Shown here piece after piece: positions 1 to 3,788 of a stretch of 6,109 nucleotides of DNA. The stretch is taken from NCBI GenBank assembly GCA_903837305.1, contig CAILUB010000320.1, forward strand, positions 1-6,109. The letters are read 5' to 3'. Within the stretch, counting starts at the first letter, position 1. Each line of letters starts with the position of its first letter. The notes under the pieces are model-generated. The model worked only from the letters and a program-made list of their open reading frames with translations. It did no database searches and was not told the origin of the DNA. Origin of the DNA: an uncultured Cytophagaceae bacterium (GTDB lineage: Bacteria; Bacteroidota; Bacteroidia; Cytophagales; Spirosomataceae). A program made the position numbers and the translations under genes.

Positions 1-529
1 GAGAGAATGACTCCGCTTTCGCTGGCATAACCATAAATTCTTGGAAGTCAATCGAGTTATCCGCATGAGAACCACCGTTTAAGATGTTCATCATCGGAAC
101 TGGTAACGTGTTTGCGTTAACGCCACCGATGTAACGGTATAAAGATAAACCTGCTTCTTGCGCTGCTGCTTTCGCAACCGCCATAGAAACGCCTAGGATC
201 GCGTTAGCGCCTAATTTACCTTTGTTAGGAGTTCCGTCTAATTCAATCATGATGTTATCGATCATGTTTTGCTCAGATACTTCTAAACCCCAAAGTTCTT
301 CTGCAATCGCTGTATTTACGTTCTCAACTGCTTTTAAAACACCCTTTCCTACGTAAACTGATTTGTCTTCGTCACGAAGTTCAACTGCTTCGTGGATACC
401 TGTAGAAGCTCCAGATGGAACTGCTGCACGTCCAAAAGCACCGTCTTCCGTCTTGATATCCACCTCAATCGTTGGATTTCCGCGTGAATCTAAAATTTGT
501 CTTGCGTGTACATACTGTATTGCACTCAT
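1..529 (-). CDS. eno: Enolase (phosphopyruvate hydratase), N-terminal part, cut by the left window edge
   Basis: Enolase interconverts 2-phosphoglycerate and phosphoenolpyruvate in cytoplasmic glycolysis. The ATG is at 529-527 and the frame stays open to base 1, giving 176 codons of an enzyme that is normally about 425-430 residues. The N-terminus carries the family hallmark ARQILDSRGNPTIEV (residues 9-23). The mobile catalytic loop PSGASTG is at 38-44, KGKLGANAILGVS at 103-115, and LNGGSHADN at 150-158. His155 and Glu164 (in DFQEF) have the same 9-residue spacing as yeast His159 and Glu168. The start is well supported because the conserved sequence begins within a few residues of it. The leader (530-600) is A/T-rich with no Shine-Dalgarno sequence, as is usual in Bacteroidota. 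The gene diverges from the rhodanese-thioredoxin gene. The C-terminal barrel with the remaining active-site residues lies outside the window. Confidence 0.97.
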   Translation of the reverse strand, partial: MSAIQYVHARQILDSRGNPTIEVDIKTEDGAFGRAAVPSGASTGIHEAVELRDEDKSVYVGKGVLKAVENVNTAIAEELWGLEVSEQNMIDNIMIELDGTPNKGKLGANAILGVSMAVAKAAAQEAGLSLYRYIGGVNANTLPVPMMNILNGGSHADNSIDFQEFMVMPAKAESFS

Positions 530-594
530 CGTATTATAGTTGTTTTGATTAAATAAATACTAACTTATTGGCTAAATTGCCATGCAAAATAACG

Positions 595-603
595 TAAATT
601 TTG
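595..603 (+). promoter_or_regulatory. Weak candidate -7 element for the rhodanese-thioredoxin gene
   Basis: TAAATTTTG resembles the Bacteroidota -7 box TAnnTTTG with one extra base. A TTG that could serve as a -33 element lies at 568-570, but the spacing of about 24-25 bp is slightly long. Transcription from here would leave a leader of roughly 15 nt before the ATG at 625. This is a consensus match only, and the A/T-rich background makes chance matches likely. Confidence 0.25.
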
Positions 604-624
604 CCTAAAATCCGTATTAAAGTC

Positions 625-1332
625 ATGAAAATTCGCATCGTTTCTCTGTCATTGATCTTTCTTTCACTGCTGACCATCAGTACGTTTGCCCAAAATGTAG
701 ACGTGGATACCTTCGAAAAGAAGATCAAAGAGACTCCGAATGCATATTTGCTGGATGTAAGAACTTCAGGAGAATTTGGAGGAGGACATTTGCCAAAGGC
801 GATGAACATCGACTTTCGTTCCCCAGATTTCAGCACCAAGGTCGCGCAACTTTCGAAAGACAAACCAGTTCTTATCTACTGCCTTTCCGGCGGACGTTCG
901 GCACAAGCAGCAGAGCAAATGCGCGCGGCTGGTTTTCAAGTAACGGAAATGAAAGGAGGCTATTTAAAATGGACGACTCGTCTGAAGCCTTTAGAAGGAG
1001 TACCCGATGTGAAGCATGATGCGGCTTGGAATTTGGGAGACTTCAAAAAAGAAATCGCTTCATCAGATGCCGTTGTGGTGGATTTTTATGCCAAATGGTG
1101 TGCGCCCTGTCTTAAAATGATGCCCATCGTCGATAAATTAGCCGAAGAATTCAAAGGACGCGTAACGGTTTTAAAGGTCGAAGCAGACGGCAACCAGGCC
1201 ATCATGCAAGCCTACGGAATAGACGAAATCCCGAGTTTCATGGTCTTCTCCAAAGGGGAGTTGATCACTAAAACATCGGGATTCCGGGAAGAGGCCGCGT
1301 TAAAAGAACTTTTTACTGCGACCAAGAAGTAG
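625..1332 (+). CDS. Exported rhodanese-thioredoxin fusion protein
   Basis: The protein has 235 residues from the ATG at 625. Residues 1-23 form a Sec signal peptide: a short basic start, a hydrophobic core, and TFAQ before the likely cleavage site. This is why 625 is preferred over the in-frame TTG at 601, which would only add eight basic residues in front of the signal. Residues 28-120 are a rhodanese domain with LLDVRTSGEF (42-51), GHLPKAMNID (54-63) and the active-site loop CLSGGRS starting at Cys86. Residues 135-235 are a thioredoxin domain with the redox motif WCAPC (158-162) and the cis-proline segment EIPSF (201-205). Both active sites look intact. The protein probably acts in the periplasm or is lipid-free exported, moving sulfane sulfur or maintaining thiol redox state; its substrate is not visible. 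Its last 20 bp overlap the convergent aldo/keto reductase gene, leaving no room for a private terminator. Confidence 0.92.
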   Translation: MKIRIVSLSLIFLSLLTISTFAQNVDVDTFEKKIKETPNAYLLDVRTSGEFGGGHLPKAMNIDFRSPDFSTKVAQLSKDKPVLIYCLSGGRSAQAAEQMRAAGFQVTEMKGGYLKWTTRLKPLEGVPDVKHDAAWNLGDFKKEIASSDAVVVDFYAKWCAPCLKMMPIVDKLAEEFKGRVTVLKVEADGNQAIMQAYGIDEIPSFMVFSKGELITKTSGFREEAALKELFTATKK

Positions 1333-2284
1333 GCTGACGCTCCCAACGGTGCGCGCGTAACTCCTCTACTAATTCTGGTGCTAATCCGCGACCATCTGAA
1401 GTCGCGGTATTACTTTCCACATGCTTGATTTTACGCATACCTGGAATGATCGTACCCACATCCGGATTCGACAGGATGAAACGCAAGGCCATTTCAGGTA
1501 AATCCATTCCTTCTGGGAGCAGTGGTTTCAACGCATTCGCGTGATCCACACTCGAAATCAAATTCTCCGGAACGAAATAGGTCGAACGCCAATCATTTAC
1601 TGGGAAGGTCGTTTCATAGGTCATCAAACCAGTCAAACTTCCTTCATCAAAAGGAACACGTGCGATTACTCCCACGTCTAATTTCTTACATAGTGGGAAT
1701 AATTGGTCTTCAGGGTTTTGGTCAAAAATATTGTAAATCACCTGCACCGAAGAAATCAATCCGGTTTCCAATGTCTGCAAACAATTGTTTGGCTCCCAAC
1801 GATTCACCGAAACACCCCAGTGAGCCACCTTTCCTTCTTTCGTCAATTTCTCCACAGCCATTTTCCACTCATCGCGATCAGCCCACACATCTTCCCAAAC
1901 ATGGAACTGCTGCAAATCAATTTGCTCCACCTTTAGATTGCGCAAACTTTTCTCCGTGTATTCCACGATGTGATCAGCCGGGAAACAGTCTTCGATTTTA
2001 AAATGAGACTTGGATGGCCAGGTAAAGTTTTTTGGCGGAATCTTCGTTGCAGCATATAAGGTTGTTTCTTTATGGCGTCTCAAAAGACCTCCTAAGATTT
2101 CCTCACTCTTACCCTCAGCGTAACCCCAAGCCGTATCAAAAAAATTACAGCCAAGCTCAACCGAACGGTCTAATGATTTATTGACTTCCTCAATATCAGA
2201 TCCGGTCCAACCGGCTAATCCCCACATACCATAACCCACTTCACTCAATGCCCAGCCCGTACGGCCAAATCGTCTTGTTTTCAT
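1313..2284 (-). CDS. Aldo/keto reductase family oxidoreductase
   Basis: This is a 323-residue cytoplasmic NAD(P)H-dependent reductase of the aldo/keto reductase superfamily, with the family's usual length. The N-terminal strand is MKTRRFGRTGWALSEVGYG. The catalytic tetrad can be placed: Asp50 and Tyr55 in FFDTAWGYAEGKSEEILG, Lys81 in ATKIPP, and His128 in QQFHVWED. The C-terminal segment NPDVGTIIPGMRK (about residues 273-285) matches the cofactor 2'-phosphate/adenine-binding region, suggesting NADPH. The substrate cannot be inferred. The ATG at 2284-2282 directly precedes the conserved first strand. No ribosome-binding site is evident. The gene is transcribed alone, with a divergent LytTR gene upstream, and its 3' end overlaps the rhodanese-thioredoxin gene by 20 bp on the opposite strand. 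Confidence 0.95.
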   Translation of the reverse strand: MKTRRFGRTGWALSEVGYGMWGLAGWTGSDIEEVNKSLDRSVELGCNFFDTAWGYAEGKSEEILGGLLRRHKETTLYAATKIPPKNFTWPSKSHFKIEDCFPADHIVEYTEKSLRNLKVEQIDLQQFHVWEDVWADRDEWKMAVEKLTKEGKVAHWGVSVNRWEPNNCLQTLETGLISSVQVIYNIFDQNPEDQLFPLCKKLDVGVIARVPFDEGSLTGLMTYETTFPVNDWRSTYFVPENLISSVDHANALKPLLPEGMDLPEMALRFILSNPDVGTIIPGMRKIKHVESNTATSDGRGLAPELVEELRAHRWERQPTSWSQ

Positions 2285-2364
2285 AATACAAACTTTTCAA
2301 TAAATAAAATAGCTAAACCCATGCTGCGAAACCATTCCGAATAGTACGTGAAATCTCAAAAAAT

Positions 2365-2388
2365 AACAAGTTTAAAAACAAGTTAAAC
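2365..2388. repeat. Two tandem 12-bp imperfect repeats upstream of the aldo/keto reductase gene
   Basis: AACAAGTTTAAA (2365-2376) is followed immediately by AACAAGTTAAAC (2377-2388), and the first eight bases AACAAGTT are identical in both. The repeat lies about 80-100 bp upstream of the reductase start and about 155-180 bp upstream of the LytTR start. LytTR proteins recognise short direct repeats, but the usual centre-to-centre spacing is about 21 bp, so a 12-bp period fits poorly. It may be a chance pattern in AT-rich DNA. Confidence 0.35.
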
Positions 2389-2422
2389 ATCGTTTCAAGT
2401 CAAAAAATATATGTAATCTATA

Positions 2423-2444
2423 ATTTATCAACCGGTAAATAAAT
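2423..2444. promoter_or_regulatory. Interrupted palindrome, candidate operator in a divergent intergenic region
   Basis: The arms ATTTAT (2423-2428) and ATAAAT (2439-2444) are exact reverse complements. They are centred on the self-complementary core ACCGGT (2431-2436), with two unpaired bases on each side of the core. In total 18 of 22 positions are symmetric. The site sits between two divergent genes, the aldo/keto reductase and the LytTR regulator, where a dimeric repressor or activator would typically bind. The binding protein is unknown. LytTR proteins normally use direct rather than inverted repeats, so autoregulation through this site is not implied. Confidence 0.4.
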
Positions 2445-2490
2445 GAAATGACTCATTAAATAGTCAATAACGCAAATAACCTAATTATAG

Positions 2491-2521
2491 GTGCTTTACA
2501 TAGCAATCAGCCCTAGATTTG
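2491..2521 (+). promoter_or_regulatory. Candidate Bacteroidota-type promoter of the LytTR gene
   Basis: TAGATTTG at 2514-2521 is an exact match to the Bacteroidota sigma-ABfr -7 consensus TAnnTTTG. GTG at 2491-2493 differs by one base from the -33 TTG and has a 20-bp spacer, within the normal range. Transcription would start near 2526-2529, leaving a leader of about 15 nt before the ATG at 2543. The inverted repeat CCTA-N4-TAGG (2480-2491) abuts the -33 element and could be an operator. Confidence 0.6.
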
Positions 2522-2542
2522 TAACACTATCTGTTCAAAACT

Positions 2543-2887
2543 ATGACAATAACCATTAAAAAAGAACAAATCTGTGATTTAATTATAAGCGATCAAAAGA
2601 TTTGTATTAAAGAAATTGTATACGTTCAGGGAGAGGGCAATTATTCAAAATTTTATCTTAATGACGGGAGAACAATTGTTTCTTGTAGAACGCTTAAATA
2701 TTACGAGCCATTTCTAACTGAACGTGGATTTATTCGTCCTTCAAAATCTGCCATAGTAAATATCAACTCCATTCAAGCCATTGATTTCAATCATCAAAAG
2801 GCTATAAAACTAAATAATGAGCAGAACATCTCCATTTCGCGGAGACAGATAAAACCTCTTAAGGATTTGTTTAAAGCGATGGCTTAG
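2543..2887 (+). CDS. Stand-alone LytTR DNA-binding domain protein
   Basis: This 114-residue protein consists almost wholly of a LytTR domain (about residues 10-108), the DNA-binding module normally attached to receiver domains in AgrA/LytR/AlgR regulators. Visible motifs are IVYVQGEGNYSKFYLNDGR (25-43), FIRPSKSAIVNINSI (63-77, with the family Arg65, Lys68 and Asn73), and the final ISISRRQIKPL (96-106). There is no receiver domain, membrane segment or sensor, so its input is unknown. The ATG at 2543 follows a good promoter by a short leader, and an upstream start in frame is not needed to complete the domain. Sampling five sequence lines gives about one third G+C, against roughly half in two sampled lines of the adjacent reductase gene, suggesting a different origin or relaxed expression constraint. 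The TAG stop coincides with the first linker of the hairpin array that follows directly. It probably binds direct repeats at target promoters; targets are unknown. Confidence 0.93.
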   Translation: MTITIKKEQICDLIISDQKICIKEIVYVQGEGNYSKFYLNDGRTIVSCRTLKYYEPFLTERGFIRPSKSAIVNINSIQAIDFNHQKAIKLNNEQNISISRRQIKPLKDLFKAMA

Positions 2888-2979
2888 CTGCTACGCAGCA
2901 GTCGTAGCCGCTAAGCGGCTTGTCGATGCTTCGCATCTTAGTCGCGACTGCGTCGCTTAGTCGCCCTGCGGGCTTAGTC
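2884..2979. repeat. Array of five variable-stem hairpins with conserved TTAGTC linkers
   Basis: Five perfect hairpins follow each other. HP1 is 2887-2899, stem GCTGC/GCAGC, loop TAC. HP2 is 2907-2919, GCCGC/GCGGC, loop TAA. HP3 is 2925-2937, GATGC/GCATC, loop TTC. HP4 is 2944-2956, GCGAC/GTCGC, loop TGC. HP5 is 2963-2973, GCCC/GGGC, loop TGC. Starts are 20, 18, 19 and 19 bp apart. The linkers are TTAG (2884-2887, whose last base is also HP1's first), AGTCGTA (2900-2906), TTGTC (2920-2924), then exact TTAGTC at 2938-2943, 2957-2962 and 2974-2979. Every stem starts with G, ends with C and is closed at the loop by C-G; the interior differs yet always pairs. On the minus strand four of five loops are GNA (GTA, GAA, GCA, GCA), with TTA in HP2. 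The array starts within the LytTR stop codon and lies between convergent genes. No protein-coding meaning is apparent. Function is unknown; an RNA 3'-end structure, a protein-binding array or a folded single-stranded DNA element are all possible. Confidence 0.92.
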
Positions 2980-2990
2980 AAAAAGTCTCC

Positions 2991-3021
2991 TTTAAGCGCC
3001 CCTAACACTGTTTAGGTTAAA
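2991..3021. other. Bulged inverted repeat downstream of the hairpin array
   Basis: CCTAA (3001-3005) pairs with TTAGG (3012-3016) around a 6-nt loop. Outside this, TTTAA (2991-2995) pairs with TTAAA (3017-3021), leaving a 5-nt bulge at 2996-3000. It could fold in RNA on either strand, but no T-tract follows it, so it is not a standard intrinsic terminator. It may contribute to 3'-end formation of the LytTR transcript. Confidence 0.3.
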
Positions 3022-3054
3022 TAACGTCGAGGTACTCAGAGGCGTTTTCAGGTA

Positions 3055-3071
3055 TTGACAGATTCTGTCAA
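3055..3071. terminator. Perfect 7-bp hairpin, possible transcript end between convergent genes
   Basis: TTGACAG (3055-3061) and CTGTCAA (3065-3071) are exact reverse complements around the 3-nt loop ATT. The hairpin lies in the convergent gap between the LytTR gene and rsmG, where bidirectional terminators are common. No U-run follows on either strand, so termination is an inference from position and structure only. It shares the 3-nt loop size of the hairpin array but not its G/C-rich stems or linker. Confidence 0.35.
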
Positions 3072-3077
3072 GACACT

Positions 3078-3103
3078 CAAAGTTCAAAGAGCAAAGTTCA
3101 AAG
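3078..3103. repeat. Duplicated 12-mer CAAAGTTCAAAG
   Basis: Exact copies of CAAAGTTCAAAG occupy 3078-3089 and 3092-3103, separated by AG. The 12-mer itself contains CAAAG twice (CAAAG-TT-CAAAG), so the stretch is a short low-complexity tandem pattern. No function is apparent. It forms part of a repeat-rich convergent intergenic region. Confidence 0.7.
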
Positions 3104-3116
3104 CAAAAACCCCAAC

Positions 3117-3158
3117 GACTGACTACTGCCCACTGCCGACTGCCCACTGTCAACTACC
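3117..3158. repeat. Heptanucleotide tandem array, six units, consensus NACTGCC
   Basis: Six contiguous 7-bp units start at 3117, 3124, 3131, 3138, 3145 and 3152. Units 2, 3 and 4 match NACTGCC exactly, with T, C and G as the variable first base. Unit 1 ends AC instead of CC, unit 5 has TC, and unit 6 reads AACTACC. Phase is kept without indels and most variation falls on the first base. The array ends three bases before the rsmG stop codon on the other strand. Short heptamer tandem repeats of this type are known from intergenic DNA of other bacteria (for example cyanobacterial STRR elements); a role here is unknown. Confidence 0.8.
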
Positions 3159-3171
3159 GGCTAAACCGGTA
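3155..3171 (-). terminator. Hairpin enclosing the rsmG stop codon
   Basis: TACCGG (3155-3160) pairs exactly with CCGGTA (3166-3171) around a 5-nt loop that contains the rsmG stop (minus-strand TAG at 3163-3161). It could mark the 3' end of the rng-TPR-rsmG mRNA or protect it from 3' exonucleases. No T-tract follows on the minus strand, so it is not a classical intrinsic terminator. Confidence 0.3.
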
Positions 3172-3787
3172 CATGCACCAACTTCTTCGTCTCAAAGAAA
3201 TCCTCCTTGAAACTTTTGGAAAGATGATAGACCTTATGTTTTCGACCAAATTCCTGTAATTCTTCTTGCAAATCTCCTCCCTTAAGGCAAAGTAAGCCGT
3301 TCTTCACGTCGTGGTAGCTATTTAGACTAATCTTATTCTTAACCCAGCCAAAGAAAGGTAACAAACGCGTCACCGCGCGAGAAACAACAAATTCAAACTC
3401 CCCGTCCACATCTTCTGCGCGACCATGAGTGGCCGTGACATTCTTCAAACCAAGGGAATCAGCGACACCTTGAACGACTTTGATCTTCTTTCCGATACTG
3501 TCTACTAAATGGAAGTTTACCTCGGGAAAGAGGATGGCCAAAGGAATTCCAGGAAAACCACCGCCTGTTCCTACGTCTAATACTTCTGTGCCCGGTTTGA
3601 ATTCAATGAATTTGGCAATCGCTAGGGAGTGTAAAACGTGGTGCAGCATCAAATTATCAATGTCCTTGCGTGAAATGACATTGATCATCTCATTCCATTC
3701 CGAATACAGAGGAAATAATTGCTCGAATTGAGCTTCTTGCTGCTCGGTGATGGAGGGGAAATAGTGCTTGATGATGGCTGCTTTCAT
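3161..3787 (-). CDS. rsmG: 16S rRNA (guanine(527)-N(7))-methyltransferase RsmG
   Basis: RsmG (GidB) uses S-adenosylmethionine to methylate N7 of G527 in the 530 loop of 16S rRNA; in other bacteria loss gives low-level streptomycin resistance. The protein is 208 residues, normal for the family. Visible are NVISRKD (36-42), the SAM-binding glycine loop VLDVGTGGGFPGIPLAI (69-85), the acidic-strand region HLVDSIGKK (93-101), GRAED (122-126) and VVSRAV (134-139), all in the order typical of RsmG. The ATG at 3787-3785 lies one base after the TAA of the TPR gene, so translation is probably coupled and the gene depends on the upstream promoter. The stop codon lies in the loop of a hairpin at 3155-3171. 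Confidence 0.96.
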   Translation of the reverse strand: MKAAIIKHYFPSITEQQEAQFEQLFPLYSEWNEMINVISRKDIDNLMLHHVLHSLAIAKFIEFKPGTEVLDVGTGGGFPGIPLAILFPEVNFHLVDSIGKKIKVVQGVADSLGLKNVTATHGRAEDVDGEFEFVVSRAVTRLLPFFGWVKNKISLNSYHDVKNGLLCLKGGDLQEELQEFGRKHKVYHLSKSFKEDFFETKKLVHVPV

Positions 3788-3788
3788 A

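Noticed and set aside
601..624. TTG at 601 as the start of the rhodanese-thioredoxin gene
   Set aside because: The ATG at 625 directly begins a normal signal peptide; the extra eight residues are non-conserved in appearance and would overlap the presumed promoter.
549..863. 104-codon open frame on the minus strand
   Set aside because: It is antisense to the signal peptide and rhodanese domain and has no recognisable features.
1522..2001. 159-codon open frame on the plus strand
   Set aside because: It lies antisense within the well-supported aldo/keto reductase; the composition is that of a shadow frame.
2884..2979. CRISPR array
   Set aside because: Units are only about 19 bp, the constant part is a 6-bp linker, the variable part is itself palindromic, and no cas gene is present.
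2884..2979. Series of ordinary intrinsic terminators
   Set aside because: Stems of 4-5 bp with no T-tract after any of them; five in a row with a fixed linker is not terminator architecture, though a 3'-end role is still possible.
2888..3160. Translated extension or small gene in the repeat region
   Set aside because: No convincing start, no recognisable protein sequence, and the TTAGTC linkers repeatedly supply TAG stops.
2365..3171. Insertion sequence or integron attachment site
   Set aside because: No transposase or integrase, no matching terminal inverted repeats and no target-site duplication found around the LytTR-array block.
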